From assembly GCA_015548865.1 (NCBI GenBank), contig JADMXW010000032.1:1-39037 (forward strand): a DNA stretch of 39,037 nt, read 5' to 3'. How positions within the stretch are numbered: the stretch's first letter is position 1; each line of letters begins with the position of its first letter. Positions 1 to 7,604 of this stretch are shown piece after piece. This DNA comes from Serratia marcescens (lineage in GTDB: Bacteria > Pseudomonadota > Gammaproteobacteria > Enterobacterales > Enterobacteriaceae). The notes beneath the pieces are model-generated. The model had not been told where the DNA came from. It made no database searches and saw only the letters and a program-made list of their open reading frames with translations. The translations under genes and the position numbers were made by a program.

Positions 1-77
1 TTGAATGGGTTCATGTGCAGCTCCATCAGCAAAAGGGGATGATAAGTTTATCACCACCGACTATTTGCAACAGTGCC
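1..77 (-). mobile_element. IS26 (IS6 family) terminal segment, cut by the window edge
   Basis: The first 77 bases read on the minus strand as the start of IS26: the 14-bp terminal repeat GGCACTGTTGCAAA at 77-64, the untranslated leader, and the transposase start codon at 14-12 followed by codons for Met-Asn-Pro-Phe. I recognise this from the known IS26 sequence. The rest of the element lies to the left of the window. Its outer end abuts an IS110-family transposase fragment in mid-gene, so IS26 insertion or IS26-mediated deletion created this junction. IS26 is typical of multi-resistance regions. Confidence 0.93.
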
Positions 78-341
78 CAATACAGCAGCGGGGGAAAGTC
101 GAAACTCGGCAGGATCACAAAAGCCGGTGATTCGTATCTGCGAACGCTTCTGGTTCAGGGGGCTCGTTCAGTGCTTATTGGCGCCGGGAAAAGGACTGAC
201 TCATTCAGCCGTTGGGTTTGTATGTTGGTTGAGCGCAGAGGGTACTGGCGGGCTGTTGTGGCCATCGCCGCCAAAAATGCGCGGCTGTGTTGGGCATCAC
301 TACATTACGGTGATGATTTCCGGCTGTACTCAGTCAACTAA
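78..341 (+). pseudogene. 3' remnant of an IS110-family transposase
   Basis: This frame encodes the conserved C-terminal IS110/IS116/IS902 region: QYSSGGKSKLGRITKAG is followed by YLRTLLVQGARSVL, and the frame stops at 341. The N-terminal DEDD/RuvC-like catalytic half is missing because the gene is cut at 77/78 by the IS26 end. IS110 recombinases insert without making target duplications. The fragment cannot encode an active enzyme. The right end of the element is probably in the following 100 bp but cannot be placed from sequence alone. Confidence 0.85.
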
Positions 342-441
342 AGCTCGAAGCTGTATAACCATCTGACCTGCAATTCGTTGATGATAAAGGGTTAGACCCC
401 GTGAGGCCTATCTGGCTATTGTACAGGATATACGTATCCGC

Positions 442-714
442 TTAACGAACAAGAACCTCACGCGCGTCTTTCATCAGGGCCCGAATCGATGACGATTCAT
501 CATGGCCGTTTATAGTACCGCAGTCTCTCCCCTTTATTTTTACTGAAGAGCAGACAGAAACCATAAATACCGGCTTTGACATGCCGGGGAAGTCCTTATA
601 GTACAATAATTTTCGATATCCAAACTGACCCCAAGTAAGGACGGTCGCGCCTGTGGTGGTTTTATCTCCGTGGAGCGCCTGGCCCCGGCCATAATTGTTA
701 GTTCGATACCCCAT
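442..714 (-). pseudogene. PAAR-type protein, chimeric or truncated
   Basis: The first 30 residues contain a PAAR-like opening with GRGQALHGDKTTTGATVL. PAAR proteins form the sharpened tip of type VI secretion spikes. After residue 30 the sequence no longer resembles a PAAR fold: the expected second GDKTT-type repeat and Cys/Gly-rich end are absent, and about 60 unrelated residues run to the stop. The likeliest reading is that the original gene was cut near position 620 and fused to foreign sequence by the events that brought in IS110/IS26. Its start overlaps the end of the preceding minus-strand gene by 17 bp, so the two were translationally linked. What the 3' part derives from is unknown. 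Confidence 0.55.
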
Positions 715-1201
715 GAGTCACGCCTCCGGGTATTGCCAGAAAGTCGGGGGCTTCAGCCATACCTTTGCGCGATAACAGCACTAATCTGTCCTGCGGGGTC
801 GAGACAATTTCATCCCCGTTATCCAGTACGCTGCCCACCAGCGCGAGCCCTTTCTCGAAGTGTGTAGCTTTCTGGCCAGCGCTTGAAACAATCCGTGCAG
901 ATGAACCATCGGTATAAGTGACTGCATCACCCTCCACTGCGATTTTGACCATTTGACCGTTGCCTAGATCCATAACCCTGGCGCTATCAACAGCGGTTAC
1001 GACACCACCTCGCGCAGTCAGGCTTCCCTCGACCGCAACACGCCAGATTGCTGTTACCGGGTGTTGGCGATCCCTTTCAGCGTTCTGCTCAATAATTTGT
1101 CGAGCATCCACATCCATTGCGGCCAGATCAGCGTCAGAGAAAGGGGATTTGTCAAAGTCGGCCAGCATTTGTTGAGTTGCTTCATTTGTAAACTGCTTCA
1201 T
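698..1201 (-). CDS. PAAR-associated hypothetical protein
   Basis: This 167-residue soluble protein has no signal peptide or membrane segment. Its middle is rich in Gly/Val/Thr beta-strand repeats (for example ARGGVVTAVD and a GSVLDNGDEI segment) that look PAAR-like or beta-helical. It starts at 1201 behind a good AAGGAG ribosome site (1207-1212). Its last codons overlap the start of the truncated PAAR gene, suggesting a two-gene unit in which this protein accompanies or caps the PAAR protein. Assignment to a named family is uncertain. No other type VI secretion gene is visible nearby, so the pair is an orphan on this plasmid. Confidence 0.6.
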   Translation of the reverse strand: MKQFTNEATQQMLADFDKSPFSDADLAAMDVDARQIIEQNAERDRQHPVTAIWRVAVEGSLTARGGVVTAVDSARVMDLGNGQMVKIAVEGDAVTYTDGSSARIVSSAGQKATHFEKGLALVGSVLDNGDEIVSTPQDRLVLLSRKGMAEAPDFLAIPGGVTHGVSN

Positions 1202-1410
1202 CGTTATTACTCCTTATAAAATGTACGGATAAATTCCGAATTGTATACGAAGTAAGCACGAGTAAATTCTGAAAATGAACTGAGGAATCATATGGTTGCA
1301 ATTTGTTATGTGCAGTTACCCACTTCTGGACAAGTGATAAGAAAAACCTGAAGAGTGATAGCGGAAAATAACTTTCGGAAAAGGAGGTGCGAAAATTCCT
1401 GGCTCCTGTC

Positions 1411-1435
1411 TATAATACTGTATGGATATACAGCA
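1411..1435 (+). promoter_or_regulatory. umuDC promoter with LexA box
   Basis: TATAAT at 1411-1416 is a consensus -10 hexamer. CTGTATGGATATACAG at 1418-1433 fits the LexA consensus CTGT-N8-ACAG exactly and would cover the transcription start. Repression by host LexA and induction by DNA damage are expected. The box also contains an ATG at 1422 in frame with umuD, which cannot be the real start. Confidence 0.93.
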
Positions 1436-1454
1436 CCACGAAGAGCAGAGCATT

Positions 1455-1871
1455 ATGAAACTTATCCCAGTGACACAACAATCACCAGGCCAATTCCCGT
1501 TGTTCGTTGAGCCTGTCAGCGCAGGTTTCCCTTCAGTCGCTTCCGATTATGTTGATGAATTTATTGATCTAAATACTCACCTCATCAAACATCCATCTGC
1601 AACCTACTTCTTACGAGTAACAGGTTCATCGATGGTAGAGGCACGTATTCACGAAGGCGATCTGGTCATCGTGGATAGCTCACTTGAGGCGAAAGAGGGG
1701 GATATTGTGATTGCGACCGTTGATGGTGATTTCACCATTAAGCGGTTGCAGCTAAGCCCGGCTCCCGCGCTACTGCCAATGAATAGCCGGATGTCACCGA
1801 TCTATCTGAAAGAAGGCGAAGAACTGGCCATTTTTGGCGTGGTGACCTTCATCGTGTACAAGGCCTTGTGA
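1455..1871 (+). CDS. umuD: UmuD-like SOS mutagenesis protein (polymerase V accessory subunit)
   Basis: This 138-residue LexA/UmuD-family peptidase (S24) is cleaved by itself on RecA filaments and then joins UmuC to form the error-prone polymerase V. The cleavage bond is Ala23-Gly24 (VSAGFP), as in plasmid MucA-type proteins. The nucleophile Ser59 lies in GSSM and the general base Lys96 in FTIKRL, matching UmuD S60/K97. The start at 1455 is preferred because the upstream in-frame ATG at 1422 lies inside the LexA operator. The stop overlaps the umuC start (TGATG), giving translational coupling. Plasmid-borne umuDC gives damage tolerance and mutability to the host. Confidence 0.96.
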   Translation: MKLIPVTQQSPGQFPLFVEPVSAGFPSVASDYVDEFIDLNTHLIKHPSATYFLRVTGSSMVEARIHEGDLVIVDSSLEAKEGDIVIATVDGDFTIKRLQLSPAPALLPMNSRMSPIYLKEGEELAIFGVVTFIVYKAL

Positions 1872-3136
1872 TGTTCTGCCTGGTGGATTGCAACTCATTT
1901 TACGCCTCCTGCGAGAGAGTCTTTCGGCCCGATCTGGTGAACAAGCCAATTGTATGCCTTTCGAACAATGATGGCATGGTCGTGGCACGTTCAGCGGAAG
2001 CTAAAAAATTAGGTATCCAGAATGGTGACGTGTACTTCCAGAAGAAAGCATTCTTTGAAGCTAACGGTGTACATGTTTTCAGTTCTAACTATGCCTTGTA
2101 CGCGGAGATCTCCCGTAGGGTGTGTGAGACATTATTTAAATTCTCCAGTAATACTGAGGTCTACAGTATTGATGAAGTTTTCCTTTCGTTTGAAGGAATG
2201 CAGAAAAATTATAATTTTGATGACTATGGAAGAGAAATAAAGAAAACCGTATTAAAGAGCACCCATATACCCGTGGGGGTGGGCATATCGACAACTAAAA
2301 CTTTGGCAAAACTAGCAAATAAAGCTGCAAAAACATGGACTAAAACAGGCGGAGTGGTTGATCTCAGCAGTCCAGAAAGACAACGTAAATTATTGCCATA
2401 TATTGACGTAAGCGATGTCTGGGGGGTGGGCCGGAGATATGCCACCAGACTGAACAGCATGGGCATCAGGACTGCTCTCGATCTGGCCAATGCGCCAACA
2501 TCGCTTATCCGTAACACATTTGGAGTCGTACTGGAGCGAACGCAGCGCGAATTGAATGGCGAGTCCTGCATAGCCCTGGAAGAGGTGAGGAAGGTTAAGC
2601 AGCAGATCATCAGCTCGCGTTCATTCGGCCAGAAAATAGAGCACTACGAAGCAATGCACCAGGCGGTGTGTGAGTATGCCGAACGTGCAGGCGAGAAGCT
2701 GCGCGAAGAGAAGCAATACTGTCGCTGCATAACGGTTTTTATTGGCACAAGTTACTATTCGAAAACGGCCCCTTACAGTGGCCAGCAGACAGTCAAGCTG
2801 GAAAACCCCACCGCCGATACCCGGGAAATCATTGCGGCTGCGGTCGCAGGGCTCCGGCATATCTGGCAGGAGGGATACCGATACCATAAAGCCGGAGTGA
2901 TGCTATCTGACTTTTATGATAGCGCCACCAGCCAGCTCGATTTGTTTGGTGAGAACCGACTCTTTGCCAATGGTGAAGCGTTGATGGGCGTGATGGATAG
3001 AATTAACCGGTCAGGTCGGGGGAAATTATGGTTTGCGGGCCAGGGCATCGACAAAGACTGGACGATGCGGCGGGAGTTATTGTCACCATCCTATCTCACT
3101 AACATTAATGAAATCCCTCGCGTCAGGATTGGCTAA
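1871..3136 (+). CDS. umuC: UmuC-like Y-family DNA polymerase (polymerase V catalytic subunit)
   Basis: The protein has 421 residues, the usual UmuC length. The palm carries Asp6 ([11 protein letters not shown]) and the catalytic pair Asp101-Glu102 in YSIDEVF, at the same positions as in E. coli UmuC. Steric-gate and finger motifs ([16 protein letters not shown]), the helix-hairpin-helix segment (DVWGVGRR) and the little-finger domain follow. A clamp-binding motif QLDLF is present near residues 355-360, so the polymerase can be recruited by a beta clamp; the plasmid itself encodes one at 22044. The gene is coupled to umuD by a one-base overlap. Its product makes translesion DNA during the SOS response. 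Confidence 0.97.
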   Translation: MFCLVDCNSFYASCERVFRPDLVNKPIVCLSNNDGMVVARSAEAKKLGIQNGDVYFQKKAFFEANGVHVFSSNYALYAEISRRVCETLFKFSSNTEVYSIDEVFLSFEGMQKNYNFDDYGREIKKTVLKSTHIPVGVGISTTKTLAKLANKAAKTWTKTGGVVDLSSPERQRKLLPYIDVSDVWGVGRRYATRLNSMGIRTALDLANAPTSLIRNTFGVVLERTQRELNGESCIALEEVRKVKQQIISSRSFGQKIEHYEAMHQAVCEYAERAGEKLREEKQYCRCITVFIGTSYYSKTAPYSGQQTVKLENPTADTREIIAAAVAGLRHIWQEGYRYHKAGVMLSDFYDSATSQLDLFGENRLFANGEALMGVMDRINRSGRGKLWFAGQGIDKDWTMRRELLSPSYLTNINEIPRVRIG

Positions 3137-3170
3137 TCAGCAGTGAAAACTTCATTCGTCATCGATAAAA

Positions 3171-3199
3171 TTCGTCTGTAAACAAAACGAACTTGATAT
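3171..3199 (+). promoter_or_regulatory. TTCGTC-type promoter before tus
   Basis: TTCGTC at 3171-3176, a 17-bp spacer, then TGATAT at 3194-3199. This matches the recurring plasmid element, though its bases after TTCGTC are TG rather than AC. A second TTCGTC lies at 3155-3160. TATACT at 3197-3202 is an alternative -10. Confidence 0.5.
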
Positions 3200-3224
3200 A
3201 CTCGGTTTCGCTTGTTATGAGTAT

Positions 3225-3256
3225 GTATGTACATACAGTCCTCCGTGCAGCGGAGG
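3225..3256 (+). promoter_or_regulatory. Palindrome and hairpin in the tus leader
   Basis: GTATGTACATAC at 3225-3236 is a perfect 12-bp palindrome lying just downstream of the promoter element, in operator position. It is followed by a small hairpin, CCTCCG (3240-3245) with CGGAGG (3251-3256), in the untranslated leader. No run of T follows, so this is not a simple terminator. Repressor binding or leader structure control of tus is possible; E. coli Tus represses its own gene, which makes self-regulation plausible here. Confidence 0.4.
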
Positions 3257-3285
3257 GAGTTTAGAGCCCTTTTTCGGGGATAGAA

Positions 3286-4176
3286 ATGAATATCTCAACA
3301 ACTTTCCAGACGCTGGAGAGCGAGATCACACAACTTCGTGGAGTGCTGGGTTCCCGGCTTCCGCTCAAGGCGAGTGTCTGCGTCCTGCCAGCCGTTGCTG
3401 ATGGCGAAGAAGATATGGCCATCGAACACATCATGCCTGAGCTGAAACAGGGACACGATGCTGTCCATGCTGCCTGCGCGGCATACGCTGACCTGCATAT
3501 CAGGGATGGCTATTCGCAGAAGTCCGCTCGGCGCACTACCGGCGTATTATGGTACGACAATACAGATGCGGAATTCTCTCAGCTGGTTACCCGTTTGGTG
3601 ACATCCATCAACCAGCATAAAGAGAGCATTCAACGCCACATCATCGAAAACTACGGTGGTGATCGCCGACCGGAATACATGCGCTTCAACGCGCTGCATA
3701 GCGCCTGCCCTGGTGTCATGACCCTGCATCTCTATCGGCAGCTGCGTATGTTTGATAATGCTAACGTCAATCTGGTCAGTTTCGGCTGGAGGCAAAAGAC
3801 GCTTTTTAGCAGGGTTAACAAAATCGAGTTGCTCCAGAAGATGGGCAAGGACATCGAGGAAGATGAAGATAAATCAGTCAGACTCAACTCGTTGATTAAG
3901 GCTATTGCGCGTGTACCGGAAGAAAAGCTTCGCTTACGCCGTCCGGTTAAAGTGCATCCAGCTGCAAACATCGCGATGGCTGATCCTGAACACCCCGACC
4001 AGATACTGCGTCTTTCTGCCGCTTCATCTATGCCGTTCATTATCATTCAGGATGAGCACGTGAAAATTCGGCCATTGCCAGAGTTCGTGGCCAATGAAGT
4101 AAAGCCGAGGAGTAACCGCCTCAAGACAGATGTGATCGGTATATTCCACGGCGAAAGTATCGAAATGATTCTCTGA
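3286..4176 (+). CDS. tus: Tus-like replication terminus site-binding protein
   Basis: This 296-residue protein is similar in length and motif order to E. coli Tus, the monomeric protein that blocks replication forks at Ter sites in one direction. Recognisable segments are the N-terminal TTFQTLESEI helix, TGVLWYD, the PGVMTLHLYRQLRMF block, SFGWRQK and the DNA-contacting strand LRRPVKVHPAANIA (compare IKRPVKVQPIARV in E. coli). Middle and C-terminal parts are divergent. It starts at 3286 behind GGGGA. It lies between umuDC and the Cas6-like gene. Its likely role is to end or polarise plasmid replication, but I see no convincing Ter site in the window. Confidence 0.88.
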   Translation: MNISTTFQTLESEITQLRGVLGSRLPLKASVCVLPAVADGEEDMAIEHIMPELKQGHDAVHAACAAYADLHIRDGYSQKSARRTTGVLWYDNTDAEFSQLVTRLVTSINQHKESIQRHIIENYGGDRRPEYMRFNALHSACPGVMTLHLYRQLRMFDNANVNLVSFGWRQKTLFSRVNKIELLQKMGKDIEEDEDKSVRLNSLIKAIARVPEEKLRLRRPVKVHPAANIAMADPEHPDQILRLSAASSMPFIIIQDEHVKIRPLPEFVANEVKPRSNRLKTDVIGIFHGESIEMIL

Positions 4177-4217
4177 CCACACCGGCCAAAGGACTGGCCG
4201 TATTCCCCCCTCATAAT

Positions 4218-4246
4218 TTCGTCACTCGCCGTCCATGCCATACCCT
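4218..4246 (+). promoter_or_regulatory. TTCGTC-type promoter before the Cas6-like gene
   Basis: TTCGTC at 4218-4223 inside AATTTCGTCAC, 17-bp spacer, TACCCT at 4241-4246. This is a full-form copy of the recurring element. The predicted transcript would start near 4253, about 40 bases before the GTG start at 4291. Confidence 0.6.
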
Positions 4247-4290
4247 GAAACTAATATTGAAAATTCATTATGTTCAGCAAGGAATGTGGC

Positions 4291-4869
4291 GTGAAATACT
4301 TTGAATGTGCGCTCAGGTTCAGAATCGCCCCAGGTGACGTGTATGGGATCCACCAGCAACTGGATAAGGTAGTCCAGGAACGTTCTGGGTCGCGACTCCC
4401 ATACACCTTCTACTCTCGCAAACAAAGTGCCTCCGACACCCAGGTTGTTCTGAGAACGGCTGTTGCACTCGGGCTCCCTGGCGAAGTCATGAAGGAAATC
4501 ATGTTTGTGTCTGGCCAGAAAATTCGAATCTGCGGCTCGCTGGCCACTATTCGACGCGAGGAAGCTGGAGGCCGGAAAAGAGAGATTTGTCCACCTGCCC
4601 ATGAACTCCCGGATTATATCCACTATCACCTGGAACGGGCCGGAGTGATCTGTGGACGGTTACGTATCGTTCGAAGCACCAAGTTCCATATTATTAAGCC
4701 CGGGAGCGTTGGCCGTACATCCCACAAGATCATTGTACCGATGAGCCAGTACGATGCTGAATGCGTGATTGAAGATGTCGGCGCACTTGAACAGGCATAC
4801 GCTTTCGGGATCGGCAGAAAGCGGATATTCGGCTTTGGCTATATGAACAGCATCGAAGTGCTTTCCTGA
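4291..4869 (+). CDS. Orphan Cas6e-like CRISPR-RNA-processing endoribonuclease
   Basis: This 192-residue protein matches the layout of Cas6e (CasE/Cse3), the nuclease that cuts pre-crRNA beside the repeat hairpin. An N-terminal ferredoxin-like strand carries DVYGIHQQL with His21, at the position of the catalytic His26 of E. coli Cas6e (DLYQLHQGL). A central strand IRICGSLATIRR aligns with LYFRLRANPIK. The C-terminal half ends in the diagnostic glycine-rich loop GIGRKRIFGFG. GTG at 4291 is chosen because AAGGA lies 7 bases upstream and the result aligns with the family start; an ATG at 4270 has no ribosome site. No other cas gene or CRISPR repeat is present in the window. It may process host or foreign crRNAs, or a different structured RNA. 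Confidence 0.8.
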   Translation: MKYFECALRFRIAPGDVYGIHQQLDKVVQERSGSRLPYTFYSRKQSASDTQVVLRTAVALGLPGEVMKEIMFVSGQKIRICGSLATIRREEAGGRKREICPPAHELPDYIHYHLERAGVICGRLRIVRSTKFHIIKPGSVGRTSHKIIVPMSQYDAECVIEDVGALEQAYAFGIGRKRIFGFGYMNSIEVLS

Positions 4870-4991
4870 ACAGGCCATTAAGCATAGTTATTATCTGAAT
4901 TTCAAACCGACTCGCAAACTTACGGCATTAACACTTCTGATACACCCTTTAAATGCTGTAAACTGTTGTAGCCCTTACTAAATCGTAAGAG

Positions 4992-5131
4992 TGGGGATTT
5001 GCAGCCCCGACTAATGACACGCCGTTCATGTACTTGAACGGTTCGCACTCGCTCGCCTGTTTTTTGTCAATGGTGGGTCGGGGCGTGGGAGCCTTACGGC
5101 TCGCCAGTCGTCATTAGCTGGTACTGCAAAC
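4992..5131 (+). ncRNA. Structured RNA-like region upstream of the Nlp-type regulator
   Basis: The arms 4998-5018 and 5110-5130 are complementary at 17 of 21 positions. Inside are two perfect hairpins: CCGTTCA/TGAACGG (5022-5041) and GAGCC/GGCTC (5089-5102). The left arm contains GCCCCGAC (5004-5011), which can alternatively pair with GTCGGGGC at 5077-5084, so two mutually exclusive folds exist. The right arm ends about 20 bases before the ribosome site of the downstream regulator. The layout recalls the C4 antisense RNA of P1-like phages, which pairs with the leader of its own downstream gene; identity with that family is not proven. No open reading frame of note lies here. Confidence 0.5.
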
Positions 5132-5163
5132 CATGTTCCGATTCACCACCAAAGGAAATGGAG

Positions 5164-5415
5164 ATGGAAAAACAGGACTGGCATAAGGCAGACATCATAG
5201 CTGCGCTACATAAGAAAGGTTTGTCACTTGCCTCACTGAGTAGGGCTAACGGTCTTTCAAGCAGCACTCTGGCAAATGCACTGACACGTGACTGGCCTAG
5301 AGGCGAGATCATCATCGCTAATGCAATTGGTGAAGAACCTCAAGAAATATGGCCAACCCGATATTTTGATAAGGCAGGAATGCCGATCAAGAGAATCATA
5401 AGAAAACCGGTTTAA
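5164..5415 (+). CDS. Nlp/Ner-type helix-turn-helix transcriptional regulator
   Basis: This 83-residue DNA-binding protein has the compact Ner/Nlp (SfsB-like) fold known from phage Mu Ner and host Nlp proteins. The N-terminus EKQDWHKADIIAALHKKG is typical of the family, the recognition helix is in LASLSRANGLSSSTLANAL, and GEEPQEIWPTRY is the usual closing motif. ATG at 5164 is preferred over the in-frame ATG at 5158 because AGGA at 5153-5156 is well spaced only for 5164. It follows a structured RNA-like leader, suggesting post-transcriptional control. A weak hairpin with AAGGC/GCCTT arms (5422-5445) follows the gene. Which promoters it controls is unknown. Confidence 0.85.
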   Translation: MEKQDWHKADIIAALHKKGLSLASLSRANGLSSSTLANALTRDWPRGEIIIANAIGEEPQEIWPTRYFDKAGMPIKRIIRKPV

Positions 5416-5585
5416 ATGAAAAAGGCTGGCATTTTTGCTGGCCTTATATACCTCCTGGCTCTGCTACTGAAACCACTAACACCGATCAAATGGTCATCAG
5501 CGAAATACCCCGTTCATTTCTATTGACCTCTTTACCTCCATGTAATCAAATTGATGGAATAATAACGGTTACGAGAGACAAACTG

Positions 5586-6077
5586 ATGACGGTGTTATCT
5601 GCCCCTGAAATGCGCTTTGGAACCAAACAGGATGTTCCCTTTATCATAGCGGTGATTCGCGACGGTATGCGGGATGGGTATTTTAACTTTGATGATGATG
5701 ACGGACTGTCTCAGTTCGAAAGTCAGATCTCAGAAGCCATTGCCAGGCGGGAACGGGGAGAGAATTGCGCCGATTTCTTGTTTGTCTTTGATGCTCAACA
5801 TAATGGCGCAGCGATAGGTTTTGCCCTACTGACGGGCAAAAATGGTGCAAATGGACTTGCTTCACATCTGGAAATCAGGATGTTTGGTGTTACCAGGAGT
5901 CAAAGACAAAAAGGATTTGGGCGCTCCATGTTGCAAAGTATTCTGGATGCTACTCCCGGCCATAAAGTGGAGGCATCCTGTCTTCCTGCATCAGTTGTCA
6001 TGGCCAGGATGCTGACTAATGCGGGTTTTCACGTCAAAGAGATAAGCCCGTTTGGAAAGCGTACTTTCAGACGCTAA
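5586..6077 (+). CDS. GNAT-family N-acetyltransferase
   Basis: About 163 residues. The acetyl-CoA binding signature appears as a beta strand LEIRMFGVTR followed by the pyrophosphate loop RQKGFGRSML, and a late strand EASCLPAS with a helix MARMLTNAGF completes the fold. The N-terminal FGTKQDVPFIIAVIRDGM is the usual first helix. Start codons are ambiguous: 5586 has GAGAG eight bases upstream, but an in-frame ATG at 5490 and one further downstream are possible. No toxin-antitoxin partner of the RHH type precedes it, so it does not look like a TacAT-type toxin. The substrate is unknown. It is followed by a hairpin shared with the convergent gene. Confidence 0.75.
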   Translation: MTVLSAPEMRFGTKQDVPFIIAVIRDGMRDGYFNFDDDDGLSQFESQISEAIARRERGENCADFLFVFDAQHNGAAIGFALLTGKNGANGLASHLEIRMFGVTRSQRQKGFGRSMLQSILDATPGHKVEASCLPASVVMARMLTNAGFHVKEISPFGKRTFRR

Positions 6078-6096
6078 TGTAAAATTCAGATAAAAA

Positions 6097-6122
6097 AACC
6101 GGCTGACGAATTCAGTCGGTTT
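6097..6122. terminator. Bidirectional terminator
   Basis: An imperfect stem AACCGGCTGA/TCAGTCGGTT is flanked by a run of A on the left and TT on the right, between the convergent acetyltransferase gene and the minus-strand exported-protein gene. Confidence 0.6.
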
Positions 6123-6162
6123 AGTAATCCTGCAAAAGGATGCTGGACAGCGACGGACGACT

Positions 6163-6933
6163 TCAGAGCTGTGGCAATGGCCCCTGGTTATCTTCAGTCG
6201 CAGCCTGGTCTTTATCCGGGGTGGCCGTTGCAGTCCGCGAGGCATCAAATGAGACCGTTGGGTCGCTGAGAGTCAGGATGCCAGTGTCTTCAACTTCTCG
6301 CGTTGTCAGCGTAAGCTCAGATTTACTGTCATCACACTTATTCGTTTTCTCCGCCAGTGCCTTGCACCAGATATAACGACCTCTCTGGGCATCAGAGACT
6401 GAAGGCTCTCCATATTTCTCGATCGCCGACTTCAGTAAGAGATCAGGGTTGCTGAATGAAAAGCGGATTTTGTAAGCCACCGGCTCAATGGGGTCAACTG
6501 CCGTATCGGGGATAAAATAGACCACCGTCTCCTGGTGAGCATCTCCCCAGAAAATACTATTCAATGAGTTGTTACTGTAGCGCTTTTGAATTTCTTCACC
6601 AGCAGACTGGCCAAGTTTGTCAGTGATAGCAGTGATCGCTTCAGAAGCTGTCATCCGCAGGCTTACCGGCCCTATAGAAAAAGACATAACATCAAAGCTA
6701 TTCAGGGGGGTAATGGTGCTTTCTGGAGCGGTAGATGAATCGGGTACGTCATCACTGTACAGACTGTCATCCCCCGGAGAAGGCGTTACAGGTGCTGAAT
6801 TTTGGATGTCAGGTGTGTAGCTGGGATCGGGAGCGTATAGGCCCATTGTATCATTCTGTACAGCAGAATATACCGAAGCGGTCGGCAGGACGGTAAGGAG
6901 CGCAAGGGCGCAGTATCCAAGGTATCTGGTCAT
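6163..6933 (-). CDS. Exported hypothetical protein
   Basis: This 256-residue protein starts with a clear signal peptide (Arg, hydrophobic LGYCALALLTVLPTA core, predicted cleavage near SVYSA-VQ). A Pro/Ser/Asp/Thr-rich linker of about 60 residues follows, then a folded domain containing two cysteines (IWCKALAEKTNKC) that could form a disulfide, and a polar tail. No family is recognised. ATG 6933 is preferred over the GTG at 6939 because GAGG lies five bases before it. It is monocistronic on the minus strand. Location is likely periplasmic or cell surface; the low-complexity linker suggests an extended stalk. Confidence 0.75.
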   Translation of the reverse strand: MTRYLGYCALALLTVLPTASVYSAVQNDTMGLYAPDPSYTPDIQNSAPVTPSPGDDSLYSDDVPDSSTAPESTITPLNSFDVMSFSIGPVSLRMTASEAITAITDKLGQSAGEEIQKRYSNNSLNSIFWGDAHQETVVYFIPDTAVDPIEPVAYKIRFSFSNPDLLLKSAIEKYGEPSVSDAQRGRYIWCKALAEKTNKCDDSKSELTLTTREVEDTGILTLSDPTVSFDASRTATATPDKDQAATEDNQGPLPQL

Positions 6934-7202
6934 ATTCACCTCGTCAGTAGCAGTTGTCCTACTGTAACAGCGCGAGGTTTGAGAACATCATGGAAATGGG
7001 GTCAAAGCGGGGCGAAAAACAAGCCTGATTCACATGGCTTACGTAGCAGCATGGAGATCTCCTGAAGTCGGAGAAAATGAGTCAGATAACGCGAATATCG
7101 AAAATGGAACGAAGTACTTAATTACCTAACAGGAGGTACATGTTAACCTGACGAACATTGCTTACTGCCTATTTGTAGATTCAGGCTACAGGGAGAATCC
7201 AA
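6934..7202. other. Intergenic region between divergent genes
   Basis: About 270 bases separate the starts of the minus-strand exported protein and the plus-strand gene at 7203. On the minus strand TTGACC near 7004-6999 could be a -35 for the exported protein gene. On the plus strand no TTCGTC element is seen. GGAGGTACATG near 7132-7142 resembles a ribosome site with a start but opens no long frame. Nothing else is recognised. Confidence 0.4.
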
Positions 7203-7604
7203 GTGCCAAACTGCATACCCCTTAATCCGGTATTACCTAAAAACTTCGACGATACACCTAATGAAAAGCGCTCAAAGTCTCAGCTTGATGCCTGGTGGGA
7301 TCATCCATATGGCATTACTTGCCCGGACGGGAAAATCACTGTTCGATGCCTGAATGGAGGAGCTTGGGATCGTTCGACAGTGCTGGGAGTAGCGGACAAT
7401 TACGAAGAAGCCTGCGAGCTCGCAGAGCGCGAGCAATCAGCATGGGTCAAACGCCGTGCGGAGCCAATATTCTACTATAGCGGTGAAGCTCCATTCAGAG
7501 CGATAAGGGATGCACAACGTCCTGATCAGGAGCAGACCTTTGTCGCGTCTTTTGACACGCAAGATGAGCTAATCAGCTGGCTTAATAGTCAGAAAACCAG
7601 TTAA
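7203..7604 (+). CDS. Hypothetical protein
   Basis: This 133-residue soluble protein starts at GTG 7203, with GGGAGA about seven bases upstream. The centre (GITCPDGKITVRCLNGGAWDRSTVLGVADNYEEACELA) looks like a small alpha/beta fold of the kind seen in plasmid and phage accessory proteins. The C-terminus ends in a short amphipathic helix. There are no membrane segments or zinc motifs. No family is recognised and no partner gene is close. Confidence 0.65.
   Translation: MPNCIPLNPVLPKNFDDTPNEKRSKSQLDAWWDHPYGITCPDGKITVRCLNGGAWDRSTVLGVADNYEEACELAEREQSAWVKRRAEPIFYYSGEAPFRAIRDAQRPDQEQTFVASFDTQDELISWLNSQKTS

Noticed and set aside
73..366. 97-residue frame at the left edge
   Set aside because: It is the +1 frame of the IS110 transposase remnant and shows no protein-like composition.
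1422..1454. Upstream in-frame start for umuD
   Set aside because: The ATG at 1422 lies inside the LexA box and before the likely transcript start; ATG 1455 aligns with the family.
4870..5157. CRISPR array next to the Cas6-like gene
   Set aside because: No regularly spaced direct repeats of 25-37 bases are present; the repeats here are inverted and form RNA-like folds.
5586..6077. TacT-like toxin of a toxin-antitoxin pair
   Set aside because: No ribbon-helix-helix antitoxin gene precedes it; the upstream gene is an Nlp-type regulator with a hairpin between.
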